Source: Eunapius fragilis (taxonomy: Eukaryota; Porifera; Demospongiae; Spongillida; Spongillidae). Taken from it: a stretch of DNA of 64,000 nt. The notes beneath the pieces were generated by a model. That model saw only the letters and a list, made by a program, of their open reading frames with translations. It was not told the DNA's origin and made no database searches. This document shows positions 11,400 to 24,020 of the stretch, in pieces (the first letter of the stretch is position 1; each line of letters begins with the position of its first letter). The position numbers and the translations under genes are program-made. Location: the NCBI GenBank assembly GCA_963681505.1, contig OY811973.1:7170673-7234672 (forward strand), in the 5' to 3' direction.

Positions 11400-11432
11400 G
11401 TCCACACACACACACACAAACACACACACAGT
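11400..11432. repeat. CA microsatellite, short allele
   Basis: The CACACA tract is interrupted and only about 30 bp long. The corresponding place in copy C (18095-18178) holds about 84 bp, so this locus expanded or shrank after duplication. Confidence 0.8.
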
Positions 11433-12395
11433 TGTGTAACACGTCACGATATTGCTTTATCTACATAATAACAGTACAACACCAAACATAATGGGCGTAC
11501 GCAGCCTTCAGGAAGGGACGGGGGGAAACGTTAAAGAGTCATACATGTTTACTGCAATACAGCTTAAATCAAATGACATTGTTGTAGTGTACTAATGTGA
11601 ATACGCTCTCACGTTGGTATGGCTGGTTATCAACGAAGCTTGAATATTCGTGCCCATACAATGGTGCAAATTGAGTGTGAAAGATGTACTTAGCTTTCAC
11701 AGCCATATCTCTATAACGGATCAAGGAAACACGAGCGAACAACTTAATGGATTCAGCAAAGTCGATAGCATTAACCATTGGGTGGTTATAGTGATTTAAA
11801 TGTGACGCATTTTTATAACAAAATTTTATAATATGCGCTAGGTCCTTTTTGCATACTCGCCCCCATATATTATATGAACTAAATATAGAGAAATGAAAGT
11901 GTAAAAAATTTGTTTGGTTGATATGGAATACAACGTTCTAGCTGTATGTATAGCTAAGAGTGTATGATAGTATATATCTGTAGTATTCAATTATTACATG
12001 TTTAGCAACCATGTTAATTTTGGTTAAATAACTTCTGTTACATTTATACTATTTCCAGCAGACTGAAAATGCTCTCATTAATTTTGTCAATTGCATTTTA
12101 TTCTATGACTTCCTTAACATGTTTACATGTACATGGGTGAGCGTACCCCTGCATGGTGGCCATTTTGTGTCATCTTGATATGAATAGAAATGAAAGCACT
12201 GTGGTATAGATGTAGCGGTGATGTAGACATATATGCATTACAATTTTCATTATAAAAAATCATTTCAGTTTGTGAATTATTAACATACCCCTTGGCCTTT
12301 GGGACATCCTTTGAATTTTTCTATGTATTTTATTACATAGTATATCTCTAATTTTGATCCATTCACTTATGTTACAAATAAGAACACAACATAGA

Positions 12396-12518
12396 TGTAA
12401 TTTTTAACACAAAAACGTTTAATCTGCACGTAACTGACTCAATGCACGGAACGTACAACATATATACCACGTGCTCATCACACCTAACACGCATGCATTA
12501 GATCATCTAGGTTACACA
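12396..12518 (-). mobile_element. Gypsy-like LTR (3' LTR of remnant)
   Basis: Read on the minus strand, it runs from TGTGTAACC to AATTACA, 123 bp with TGT...ACA ends. It is preceded by a purine tract GTAGGGGGGAAGC, as expected for a polypurine tract. The pol remnant lies just upstream. A second copy is at 16622-16744. In copy C the host sequence stops matching at the LTR position (ACATAGAT). Confidence 0.7.
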
Positions 12519-12557
12519 GCTTCCCCCCCTACGACCCTTGCGTCCTGGCAAGTTTGT

Positions 12558-13503
12558 CTAAGGGAACCCTGCCTGATATCTATCAGGTGGTCGTCTATTT
12601 CGCTCGGGGTTCTGTCTCGTGTTCTCCACATCATCGTCAGGTCTAGCGTTGTCCTCTTCCGCAAAAATGGGAGCCTCCTGCTCCCCTTCCTGATCCAAAG
12701 GAGCTCGTTCCATCTCGTCCCCTTCCCCGTTACTTGCGTCATTGTCGAGTGTTACAAAACCAGCGGTCCCCTCGTACCCCTTCGTAGGGTTTGTGCAGTG
12801 TTGTTCCGGTTCCGTAGGGGTGCTGCTGCATAATTTAAGCCTGTTGGTGTGAACAGTTTTTTGTTGTTGCCCACCAATCAGCTGGATCCTGTAGTTCACT
12901 GGGCTCACTTTGTCAAGTATGGTGTACGGACCCCTCAATAGTGAGACGAACTTCTTGGTTTGGCCGCGTTTTACTGTAGGAACAAAAAGCCACACTCTAT
13001 CACCAACATGAAACTTTTGACCACAGGCTCCCTTGTCGGCCACTTGCTTTTGCTTGTGCAGCTTTAAGTCTTTCGCGCACTTCGGTGAACGTCTTCCTGA
13101 CATATTCTGGCAATTGCTGGGTTTCAGCCTGGCGTGACCTCAGAAGCACATCAGCTGGTAGGTTGGGGGTACGACCAAACGTGGTCAAGAGCGGCGTGTA
13201 TCCCGTTGATTCGTGGATAGCTGTCCTGTATGCAAATAGACTTTTCTGCAAGTGATTGTCCCAGTCTCTGTGATTGTCTGAGATAACTTTAGCCAGCATA
13301 TCCTCAAGTGCGCGATTAAAACGCTTGACCTGACCATTACCCTATGGATGGTAAGCTGTTGTTTGTGTATGCTCGATACCTAGACAGTCACATAGGGATT
13401 GGATTACCCCGCTGGCCCTTGGTCGCTGTGGATTGCTTCCGGTACACCAAATCTACCGACTATTTCGTCCGTCAGTACCGCTGCTAAAGTAGTGCTGTCA
13501 GTC
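12558..13503 (-). pseudogene. Ty3/gypsy pol remnant (integrase C-terminal part)
   Basis: On the minus strand the order is: EIVGRFGVPEAIHSDQG, the second catalytic Asp region of integrase; a shifted frame with HTQTTAYHP; FNRALEDMLAKV near the catalytic Glu region; LFAYRTAIHESTGYTP; then, after another frameshift near 13000-13100, FHVGDRVWLFVP. The frame finishes with RGPYTILDKVSPVNYRIQ and the terminus at 12558. At least three frame breaks and one internal stop are visible. RT and RNase H are missing: the element ends abruptly at about 13503, where the ankyrin-intron repeat resumes. Codons and motifs differ from those of the intact element at 45.8 kb, so it is another family. Confidence 0.8.
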
Positions 13504-15425
13504 TTGGAGTATCATCATAGTAGTTACTGTACCATATGTGCATAAACCATTTGTGCACTCATCATATTGCAAATCCATGTTTTTATGCTAGATAACTTTG
13601 GTCAACATATTAACAATTTCTCTTTCTTTTCATTATGTGATTCTCACTCATCCAACATCAGGATGTAAGTTATGCATGTCGACAGTATTTGTATTGATGA
13701 TTGAGTAGTTTGTATGTACAGTGGTCCAAAAGTAATCAATCATAATGCTTTTATCTGTAAAAATTCATTTGGATAACGGCCAGTCCAGATGTATGGTTAT
13801 AGATACATTACAGCAGTAAGGTTGTGCTATGAACACCATGTAAGGTGTGGTGAAGTACTAAAAGTGGGGGGTATCCAAGTAGAATGTATCAAGGCAAAAT
13901 TAAATGTTTACTAGTAGTGCTTAAGTATTTCTTCCATATTGTCTAGTCCATGCCACGTACATGTACATGCTGGGGGTATACAACTTTAGTGGTCAACATA
14001 TTAATAATTTCTCTTTCTTTTCATTATGTGAATCCCACTCATCCATCATCAGAGGGTAAGTTATGCATGTGAACAGTAATTGTATTGATGATTGAGTAGC
14101 TTTCGTTTGGAGTGCTCAAAAAGTATGTTGAACCCTGTAAACATGTTTGCTTTAAGATATGTACTAATATGACTTGCATATAACCATCACCAAGCCTGCA
14201 GATGATGATAGAACTAATATGTGTTTGTTTCTTTGTGGGACTGTAGCCCTTTTTAGCTGGACATTAGAGTCCATATTTAAAACTAACAAAATCCATTGTG
14301 CCTTGATACACCACCATCTCATTATAATGGTGCTGTTTGAAGTAGCTGATACTATACCATTTGTGCACTCATCGTATTGCAATCCATGCTAGAGAACATT
14401 GGTCTACACATTAACAATTTCTCTTTCTTTTCATATTGTGAATCTCACTCATCCATAATCAGGGGGTAAGTTATGCATGTCAACAGTATTTGTATTGATG
14501 ATTGAGTAGTTTGTATGTACAGTGGTCTAAAAGTAATCAATCATAATGCTTTTATCTGTAAAAATTCATTTGGATAACGGCCAGTCCAGATCTATGGTTA
14601 TAGATACATGACAGCAGTAAGGTTGTTATATGAACACCATGTAAGGTGTGGTGAAGTACTAAACGTGGGGTTATCCAAGTAGAATGTATCAAGGCAAAAT
14701 TAAATGTTTACTAGTAGTACTTCAGTATTTCTTCTATATTGTCTAGTTCATGCCATGTACATGTACATGCTGGGGGTATCCAACATTGGTGGTCAACATA
14801 TTAACAATTTCTCTTTCTTTTCATCATGTGAATCCCACTCATCCATCATCAGGGGGTAAGTTATGCATGTGGACAGGATTTGTATTGATGATTGAGTAGC
14901 TTTCATTTGGAGGGCTCAAAAAGTATGATAGAACAAAGAAATCTGTAAAAAAAAAATTGCTGAAGGATAACGTATGAATGTACTGCTTTGAACATCACCA
15001 AGCCTGCAGATGATGATAGAACAGACATGTGTAATCGTCATGTATTAATGTGTTAATAATTTCTTTGTGGGACTGTCCTGTGCACAGCCCTTTTCAGCTA
15101 GACATTAATAGAGGACAATGAGGACACCAGTCGCTATACACTTGCTGCATGCGTCGGGCTTGGCCTCCATACATGACTGTCCCAGCGAGATTTTGGTGAT
15201 TACAAAATAATAGTTGCTATCATAAGGATATGATAGTCTGGCAGTATTAATGAGACCAAAGAATTGATATTGTCCCTTGTACTTTCCATGCTCATTGCCA
15301 CTAGATTTTGTTCCATCTGATGTGAATGTGAACAACAATCAGTGCATTGTTTAATTCCACATGTTGTCACCTCATGATGCATGTGTATTGCACTGCTTTT
15401 CTTTACCCTCACCTCCCATATGTAG
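13504..15425 (+). repeat. Ankyrin-intron repeats
   Basis: Direct copies of the units at 6350-7826, in the same order, with ATCAG-NNN-GTAAGT junctions at 13659, 14050, 14460 and 14850. The stretch just before the exon is almost the same as 7500-7826. Confidence 0.8.
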
Positions 15426-15509
15426 TGGACACCACTGTATGTGGCAGCTGAAAATGGTCATACAGCTGTGGTGGAGATCCTTGTAAAGGCAGGAGCTGAT
15501 GTGAACACA
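15426..15509 (+). CDS. Ankyrin-repeat exon D
   Basis: An 84-nt phase-0 exon after TGTAG and before GTGAGT, coding WTPLYVAAENGH...KAGADVNT. Like the other three it lacks the about five loop residues of a full repeat. The matching flanking introns show that exon and intron were amplified as one unit. Confidence 0.8.
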
Positions 15510-15778
15510 GTGAGTGATGTAGGGTGTGGTGAAGTACTAACAGGCAGATAAAGAAGGGTTGATCCAAATACATTGTATTCATTGTCTTGCATCAATGCAA
15601 GGTGCTATCTTCCACATGTCTAGTCCATGCAATGTACATCTACATGCTGGGGGTATACAACATTAGTGGTATTTGTAATAAGGGGAGTAGTTCGTATGTA
15701 GAGTGGTCTAAAAGTAGTAATGGGGAGGTGGTGACTACATATCAACTGCTGCTATGGGAAGAACAGACATGTTTATTC

Positions 15779-16833
15779 ATTTACTGCAATACAGCTTAAA
15801 TCAAATGACATTGTTGTAGTGTACTAATGTGAATACGCTCTCACGTTGGTATGGCTGGTTATCAACGAAGCTTGAATATTCGTGCCCAAACAATGGTGCA
15901 AATTGAGCGTGAAAGATGTACTCAGCTTGCACAGCCATATCTCTATAACGGATCAAGGAAAATTTAACGAACAACTTAATGGATTCAGGAAAGTCAATAG
16001 CATTAACCGTTGGGTGGTTATAGTGATTTAAACGTGACGCATTTTAATAAAAGTTTATAATATGCGCTAGGTCCTTTTTGCATACTCTAACCCGTATATT
16101 GTATGAACTAAATTTAAAGAAATGAAGGCGTTGTTTGGTTGATATGGAATATAACGTTCTAGCTGTATGTATAGCTAAGAGTGTATGATAGTATATGTCT
16201 TTAGTATTTAATTATTACATGTTTAGCAACCATGTTTATTGGTTAAATAACTTCTATTACATTTATACTATTTCCAGCAGGCTGATAATGCTTTGTCAAT
16301 TGCATTTTACTCTATGACTTCCTTAAAACATGTTTACATGTACATACCCCTGCATGGTGGCCATTTTGTGTCATCTTGCTATGAATAGAAATGAAAGCAC
16401 TGTAGTATAGATGTAGCGGTGATGTACACATATATGCATTATAATTTCCATTATAAAAGACCAATATCATTTCCTCAATGTTTGTGAATTATTAATTGAT
16501 TAATAATACCCTTTGGCCTTTGGGGACATCCTTTGAATTTTTCTATTTTATTACATAGTATGTCTCTCATAACTATATTTTGATCCATTCACTTATATTA
16601 CAAATACGAACACAACATAGATGTAATGTTTAACACAAAAACGTTTAATCTGCACGTAACTGACTCAATGCACGGAACGTACAACATATGTACCACGTGT
16701 TCATCACACCTAACACGCATGCATTAGATCATCTAGGTTACACAGCTTCCCCCTAAGACCCTTGCGTCCTCGCAAGTTTGTCTAAGGGAACCCTGCCTGA
16801 TATCTATCAGGTGGTCATCTATTTCGCTCGGGG
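15779..16833. repeat. Duplicated block, copy B (second half of unit)
   Basis: It matches 11543-12603. It begins inside the unit at TTTACTGCAATACAGC. It carries a gypsy LTR at 16622-16744 and 89 bp of pol tail. It ends at CTATTTCGCTCGGG, joined directly to the start of copy C (GCAGGAGTACCCC). Confidence 0.8.
16622..16744 (-). mobile_element. Gypsy-like LTR, second copy
   Basis: A near-identical partner of 12396-12518, with the same TGT...ACA ends on the minus strand. It is followed upstream by a short purine tract and the C-terminal pol tail only. Confidence 0.7.
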
Positions 16834-18100
16834 CAGGAGTACCCCATGAGAACCCACACCTTTACCATGTCACTACCCACACCTTCACCAAGTCACTACC
16901 CAACCCACACCTTCACCATGTCACTAGCAACACCTTCACCATGTCAAAACCCACACCTTCACCATGTCACTACCCACACCTTCACCAAGTCACTACCTAA
17001 CCCACACCTTCACCATGTCACTAGCCACACCTTCACCATGTCAAAACCCACACCTTCACCAAGTCACTACCCAACCCACACCTTCACCATGTCAAAACCC
17101 ACACCTTCACCATGTCACTACACACACCTTCATCAGGTCAGTACACTGTTTGCTCCAATGCGTGATCACACTGTTTGCTCCAATGTCGGCATCATTAGCC
17201 GTAACCTTGGCTGGCTACAGACCTGCCCACTATCGTGTTCTCTCTTGCTGACTTTTGACAGGAATGCTGCAGCTGTGATGGGGTTTGAAAATGGACAAGT
17301 CAGAAGAATTTCCCCACATCATGGGGGAGGGGGAGAGAAGCAGAGAGGGAGGGTTAGGCTTGTCATATGGCAGATGAGAGGGGGTGGGGGGGGGGTGGGA
17401 TAGGCTTGTAATGTAAACATATTGTTACAACAACGGACAACTGTATGGTGAACCCAATGGCAGACAGCTGTGGAGTGTATATACAGCAGGCAGTTGTCAG
17501 GTGGACCCCAGCCCAGGCCATGTTATACTAGTAGTTATTCCTTACTGATCACCTGAGAACGTTATCAACTGTAATTCCTGTACATGCAGGAATTTGTACA
17601 TATAGTTCCTTTAGATGAAGGATGACAGACATGTAGAGGCTTCAAAACGTGCCTGCATCATGAATGCACATATAAGGCCACAATCTCTAAAGATACGTCT
17701 AGTAATGATAACCCAATAAGTAGTACAGTTCAAGTAATGAATGTAATTACTAGCTAGCATTATCCATGTAGAGGCTGGTGGTACATGTAAGGTCTACTAG
17801 TGTACGTATACAACTATAGTTATGTAAGTGCAGCAATCCAGTTATTGTTTAGACTATCAAGGCTGATACGAAAAGCATGGAGGGGGGGGGGAGGGTGGAA
17901 GCAGTGGAGGTTGCTCTAGTTAGCGGGAGAATGGGAGGAACCTTGCATGAAAGTGGGGGTGCAACCCACCCCCCCATCCCCCACCCTCCTGTACATTAAA
18001 CTTATATACCTACAACAGGCAACTGTACGGTGGCAGACAGCTGTGGAGTGTGAATACAGCAGGCAATTCTCAACCCCAGGCCATGTTATACTAGTACACA

Positions 18101-18181
<81 letters not shown>

Positions 18182-19146
18182 GTGTTACACGTCACCATAT
18201 TGCTTTATCTACAGAAACAGTACAACACCACACATCATGGGCGTACGCAGCCTTCAGGAAGGGACGGGGGGAAACGTTAAAGAGTCATACATGTTTACTG
18301 CAATACAGCTTAAATCAAATGACATCGTTGTAGTGTACTAATCCGAATATGCTCTCACATTGGTATGGCTGGTTATCAACGAAGCTTGAATATTTGTGCC
18401 CATACAATGGTGCAAATTGAGGTTGAAAGATCTACGTAACTTGCACAGCCATATCTCTATAACGGATCAAGGAAAAATGAACGAACAACTTAATGGATAC
18501 AGGAAAGTCGATAGCGTTAACCGTTGGATGGTTATAGTGATTTAAACATGACACATTTTTATAACACAATTTTATAATATGTGCTAGGTCCTTATGCATA
18601 CTCGACCCCATATATTGTATGAAATAAATATAGAGAAATGAAAGCATAAAATATTTGTTTGGTTGATATGGAATAATGAACATTCTAGCTGTATGTATAG
18701 CTTAGAGTGTATTTAATTATTACATGTTTACATGTTAATTGGTTAAATAACATCTGTTACATTTATACTATTTCCAGCACGCTGAAAATGCTCTCATTAA
18801 TTTTGTCAATTGCATTTTATTCTATGACTTCCTTAACATGTTTACATGTACATGGGTGAGCGTACCCCTGCATGGTGGCCATTTTGTGTCATCTTGATAT
18901 GAATAGAAATGAAAGCACTGTGGTATAGATGTTGCGGTGATGTAGACATATATGCATTAAAATTTCCATTATAAAAGACCAATATCATTTCCACAAAGTT
19001 TGTGAATTATTATTTAATAAAATACATACCCCTTGGCCTTTGGGGACATCCTATGAATTTTTCTATGTATTTTATTATATAGTATGTCTCTCATAACTAT
19101 ATTTTGATCCATTCACTTATGTTACAAATAAGAATACAACATAGAT
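16834..19146. repeat. Duplicated block, copy C
   Basis: It matches copy A from 10271 to about 12395 and stops at ACATAGAT, where copies A and B carry an LTR. It contains a longer minisatellite (about 16850-17140) and a long CA tract. Homology is high but broken by small indels. Confidence 0.8.
18095..18178. repeat. CA microsatellite
   Basis: An almost pure (CA)n tract of about 84 bp with one AT interruption near its start. Its VCVCVC or HTHTHT frames are not genes. Confidence 0.95.
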
Positions 19147-19402
19147 ATACAAGGCAAATATACATTTACGGTAAACCACCTCTCATGATCCACTGAGGTC
19201 GCTTACTGATTGATGCTTCAAATGCTTTATTACCATAACCTGGAAACTGTGCTAAATATCCAACACCTCTGCCCATCTTTAACTACCGTTACTATCAATA
19301 TTTAATCCTATTGTTGGAGTAGATCAAGTCAACCCACTCATCATGGCAATGTTTTGTTGATCCAGCATGCTCTCAGTTCTAGTTTTGTTTCTACAACTGA
19401 TT

Positions 19403-19516
19403 CCAGGCCAGTAGGTTCGTAACAAAGGAAACCCTTAAAATAGCTAGTAATTACGGATTTTACTAGCTATTTTATGGGTTTCCTTGGTTACGAACCCCCT
19501 CTGACTACGGCCCTGG
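19403..19516. mobile_element. Foldback MITE, GGTTACGAACC type
   Basis: A near-palindrome of 114 bp. The left arm has GGTTCGTAACAAAGGAAACCC, then AAAATAGCTAGTAA. The right arm is the complement, ending GGTTTCCTTGGTTACGAACC and then GGCCCTGG. A second copy is at 26372-26490. Confidence 0.8.
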
Positions 19517-19960
19517 ATTCATGGTCCACAAAGCTGAAAGATGTCTGCAGCTTCTGCAATGTCACAACAGATAGCATAGCTCTTCTAAATATTCAGCAGT
19601 CTTATGAGTCCTGGAGAGTTTTTCCGTTGGTAACAACAGTGTTTACTTCCTAGCATCATAGCAGATGTCTACCCTTAAACTGTCCTACAACTGTTCTCTA
19701 ATAACCCCAAAGGAGGTGACTGCCTCTAACCACTATGTTGCTAGGTTGCATCCCTTGTTTAATAATATTTGATGAGGCAATGGTGGAACAATTGTACATG
19801 TAGCTGCAATATTGTGTATTTGTCTGCATCCCCGCCAGCCTGGAAGTGCAAATTTCCATTCACAATTGCTGTGTAATATTATTGCTGAATGCTACCTATC
19901 ATCAGTGTAACTATAACTGTATTTTGTTTAGAGATATATTATTGTGTTATCTCTTCCTAG

Positions 19961-20065
19961 CCCTGTGATGAGTCCACTGCACTGCACATGGCTGCTAAGA
20001 AGGGTCACCATGAAGTGGTGGCAGTCCTGTTGGCATATAATGCTGACACTACCATAAAGGATGAG
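19961..20065 (+). CDS. Ankyrin-repeat exon E
   Basis: A 105-nt phase-0 exon between CTCTTCCTAG and GTACTC. It codes 35 residues: PCDESTALHMAAKKGHHEVV, then LLAYNADTTIKDE. This is a full ankyrin repeat and quite unlike exons A-D. It ends in the usual loop before the next repeat. It joins in frame to the exon at 20436. Confidence 0.8.
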
Positions 20066-20435
20066 GTACTCTACATGTGTCATGCATGATGTATGACATT
20101 CACAAGTATGCACAAGTGTGATGTAACCAGACACTTCATGATGGATAGAATAGCAAATTAATTTTTACAATGTGTGCAATAATTTCATCACCATGGATGT
20201 ACCGACTGCCTGTTTCTTAGCTGTATTAAATAATATGCATTACCACATTGATCACATGATCAAAAGCACACAATGTGGAAATGGACACAAATAGCATTAT
20301 TCCATACATACCAGGTGGACATGCACAATGCATACATGGCACCACTGTGTACTATAGAAGTCATGGTCCTAATAGGTACCACCACAAGTGAATGTTCATG
20401 TGCTACATATTAGGATCAACTTGTATTTCATGTAG

Positions 20436-20504
20436 GAAAAAAAGACGGCCCTTGATTTGATGATAAATAAATATCAACAAGAGCTTTTTCTATTATTTTC
20501 AAAG
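20436..20504 (+). CDS. Ankyrin-type exon F
   Basis: A 69-nt phase-0 exon between TTCATGTAG and GTGAGT, coding EKKTALDLMINKYQQELFLLFSK. KTALDL fits the start of a final, capping ankyrin repeat. It links exon E to the large kinase exon with no phase change. Confidence 0.7.
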
Positions 20505-20854
20505 GTGAGTTAGCATGTCTAATCAGATATGTCAAATATAGATAGTCTACATGAATGAAATTTATAAATCTCCTCCGCTTATAACACTGATAGTTAAGTA
20601 TTCACGAAAAAAAAAACCTTCATATTCATTTCTTTAAAATTGCTACGTCTCCCATACGGTTACTTCCCGTTTTCTAAGTACAGAACCTAAAAACTAATGA
20701 GACTTCTTACTTCTTGGAAACGTCAGTCTGATTCAAATTCTATAGCGCACAGAAGCAAACATTGAGCAATCTAATTTCAGCTGCCATGGCCTTACTCGAC
20801 ACTGTATGTAGTAGCAGTTTGCACGCACATACCATCATGACTCATCGAAATCAT

Positions 20855-21180
20855 GTACCACTCACCCTATGAATCCCTCCCTCCCCCCATGGTGATGGCT
20901 GTACCACTCACCATATGGACCCCTCCCTCCCCCATTGTGATGGCTGTACCACTTACCCTATGGACCCCTCCCTCCCCCCATGGTGATGGCTGTACCACTC
21001 ACCCTTCCCTCCCCCATTATGATGGCTGTACCACTCACCCTATGGACCCCTCCCTCCCCCCATGGTGATGGCTGTACCACTCACCCTATGAACCCCTCCC
21101 TCCCCCATGGTGATGGCTGTACCACTCACCCTATGGACGCCTCCCTCACCCATGGTGATGGCTGTACCACTCACTCTAAC
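20855..21180 (+). repeat. 45-bp minisatellite
   Basis: About seven imperfect units of roughly 45 bp, with GTGATGGCTGTACCACTCACC and CCTCCCTCCCCC. It lies in the intron before the kinase exon. Confidence 0.85.
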
Positions 21181-21369
21181 CTCTAGATGAAAGCCTTCTA
21201 TTATATAGAGAAAGTAAATTTAAAAAAAAACAATACTAAATGTACCAGTACTTGTCTAGTCTAGCTGCAAATCACAAAATATTAAATGCTACACAAACCT
21301 GTTCATACCACCTTTCATTAATAATGGTACCATTTAGGGATCGGAAGACTTTTACATTATCTTTGTGCT

Positions 21370-22900
21370 TGCACACACACACACACACATGCACACACAC
21401 TTTAGTAAAGTATTTATGGCCCCACCCACCAATCCATCCCTATTGTGACTCAAAAATTGCCAGGTTATAAGACAGATCCATGTAGTGGAGGCTATAAAAA
21501 TACAAGCATGTAGTGTTGCAAACATGTAGTGGGGAGGCTATAAGATAGTATGTACATGTAGTGACTGTGAATATTAACAGATTTGGGCCACTGTATGTTC
21601 CTAAGCATCTGTAGAAATGGAATGCACACATGCACACACACACACACACATACACACACAGCCTGTGGGTAATTATGAAGCCATGTGTGTGAATACCCCT
21701 AAGTAAATGCAGGTTCATTTGGGATAGGGTGGCAATAATATTCATATTCACTGCCACTATGTGGGCTTCTATTAGTGTCCCAGTAAAAAGGGCAGGTCTG
21801 TGGCCTACACATCACAAAAATACATTGCATGGCCTCCTAGAAAGTACTGTGTATAATCTATACACATAATGCACACATAAGCATACACATATAAACAATT
21901 AACACACAAAGCACACACACACACACCACACACACACAAACACAAACATTGTATAATGAAGGCAAGCTAGACGTAGGCAGGGCATGGAGAGCAAGCTAGC
22001 GAAAAGGGGCCAGATTACGAAGCATTACAACGTTTTCTGTAGCCAATGAATATTAAAAGTGGTACTAAAGTCAGCATGTTATATCAACTGACAATTATTG
22101 CAATGAATGCTGCGTATTTTCTCCATCTGTGAGGTGTGAAAAGTCTCCATTTTCAAGTCCCCCACACACCATAATAGGTACATGCAAATATGAAACCATG
22201 TGTGTGATGCCTCAACAGACTTTCCAGAGGCCCACCCTTACATATCTTTGAGATAGGGTAACAATAAAATTCACTGCCCCTATACATATATGTATGGTTT
22301 CAAAAGGTGTACACATCACAAAAAAATAATAAATTGCAAGGCCTCCTAGAAGTGCTGTTCATTTATCTAGACCTTTGCCTAAGGGAAAAAGTGCATTTCT
22401 GAACACTAAAGTACCTCCCTATTTTGAGACATACCATGTATGCATCCATGTACTAACTCTGGTTAGTACAGAAATTTATTTTTAACATTAATAATAGCTA
22501 AGCATCCTGTAATACATAACAGTGCTAACGAATGCAAAAAGAAGGGTTGCTTTTCAGCCCAGCAGTGGCTTTAACTCCACTACACAAACATGTACTGGAG
22601 GCAGCCCCAATGAGAGGGGGGGGGGGGGGGGGGGGCAGGGGGGGCAAAATCCCCAGGCCCCGGCCTTTAGAGCCACGCCCTTTATTAGTCACTAGGCACG
22701 CCCCCTCAGGCCTGGTCGATAATGAATGGTTTAGTTGCTAATTAGTTTCGGGGCCCAGATCGTTGTAACCAATCAGCATCTTGGTTTACACTTTCTGTTT
22801 AACGAGCGGCAAGAATGGGCTACCATCACAAATCAGGCGCCCAGAAAAGAAGGGAAAAGGCAATGCGTGCTAAAGGGGTCAAAGGCTAAAACGACATGGG
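21370..22900. other. Intron sequence with no recognised gene
   Basis: Contains CA tracts near 21370, 21627 and 21915 and a G tract at about 22617-22634. Two similar stretches occur (about 21700-21850 and 22190-22360, sharing GGCCTCCTAGAA). No coding signal was found. Confidence 0.5.
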
Positions 22901-22904
22901 TTTG

Positions 22905-23167
22905 CAGGGGCGGATACAAGATTTTCCAAAAGGGGGGGTTGAGACCCGCGATACGAAATGCAGGGGGGGGGGGGGTGCTGTCCACTTAAGGCCCAATACA
23001 AAAATCGAGGGGGGTGCTGTCCGGCGCTTCAGGCCCGATGCAAAAAGCGGGGAGGGGGGGGGGGGCTATTTAGCGGAAGAGGGGGGCGGTACCTTATACG
23101 AAAGGGGGGTTGCAAACCCCAACCCAATCTCCCCCCCCCCCCCCCCCCCCCCCCAGATACGCCTCTG
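22905..23167. mobile_element. Poly-G MITE with terminal inverted repeats
   Basis: It starts CAGGGGCGGATAC. The complement of its right end is CAGAGGCGTATCT, an imperfect inverted repeat. GTTTG flanks both sides (22900-22904 and 23168-23172), a likely 5-bp target duplication. Inside are several G runs and a long C run near 23131-23154. The interior phrase GCCCGATGCAAAAAGCGGGG recurs at 41505. Confidence 0.65.
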
Positions 23168-23399
23168 GTTTGATGTAAGTGATAGCGTTTAAAGGTGTAA
23201 TGAGATTGATGAGATTCATTAGGCTAGGGGCCCGAGAAAAAATTTGCCCCGGGCCCGGGCTGGCTCTTGGCGGCTCTGACTGGAGGCTATAAGACCCCTA
23301 CATCTAGTGAGAGATGCAAGACTATTTAGTGGAATTTAGAAATGAATGGTTTGTGTGAGTGTGTTGTGTTGTGTGTTGTGTGTGTGTGTGTGGCAAATC

Positions 23400-23660
23400 A
23401 ATGGGTACAGGATCCCTCTAGGTATAAACCAAATTAGTTAATTGGGCAGAAAGATATGCTGGGTTTGAACCACTAGGGGTATCAAATATTGCAACACTGG
23501 CACGAAGCAGATGCAAGACGCTAACATTCTTTGTGCCATACGAAATGGTGTAGTATGATGTGTGGATAATAGGAAGTCTGTAGCATTTACGATTCGGGAG
23601 ATGTAGCGATTTTAAAGTGGACCAATTTTATAACTTTATATAGGGATGGTAACCAGCAAA
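23400..23660. repeat. CGTAACGG-family repeat copy
   Basis: Inverted and diverged relative to 35880-36110, with GGTACAGGATCCCTCTAGG, CAACACTGGCACGAAGC and GGTGTAGTATGA. Non-coding. Confidence 0.65.
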
Positions 23661-24020
23661 ATCACCCATGTGGATTATTTTTCAAGTTTTCAAAGAATTT
23701 CATTTTCCATGGACTCCAAAGAGCTAGCCCTTACGCATCCTAAATTGGACTCAGTATCCATCATAAAGCACTAAATTTATTATAAGCCATACATTTCTAT
23801 GCGAGCGTTAATTATTTTTTTGCGTGTCCTGGAAAGTTTGATAAAAAACATCATAATGGTGATTTTGATGGAGACTGTTCCATATATTCATAGCCGCACA
23901 ATGTACCATAATGATATACACGAAGGATATTTTTTGTGAACAGTCCTATTCTGCCATTGTTTTCTGAGGTTATGCACATTTTGACACATTTGTATGGTAC
24001 ATTAGTATTTCATTCTCCAG

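Larger units (their letters stand above)
10271..12603. repeat. Duplicated 2.3-kb block, copy A
   Basis: This block is repeated at 16834-19146 (copy C). Its second half is also repeated at 15779-16833 (copy B). Shared landmarks in order are the 23-bp minisatellite, a G-rich tract, CTAGTGTACGTATACAAC, a CA tract, the CGTAACGG-family segment and CATGGTGGCCATTTTGTG. Copies A and B then carry the gypsy LTR. No host gene is seen inside. Confidence 0.8.

Noticed and set aside
17916..18333. ORFs over the CA tract (VCVC or HTHT proteins), also at 28725-29081, 38598-38968 and 40002-40205
   Set aside because: Pure dinucleotide repeats are open in several frames. The flanks show no coding signal.
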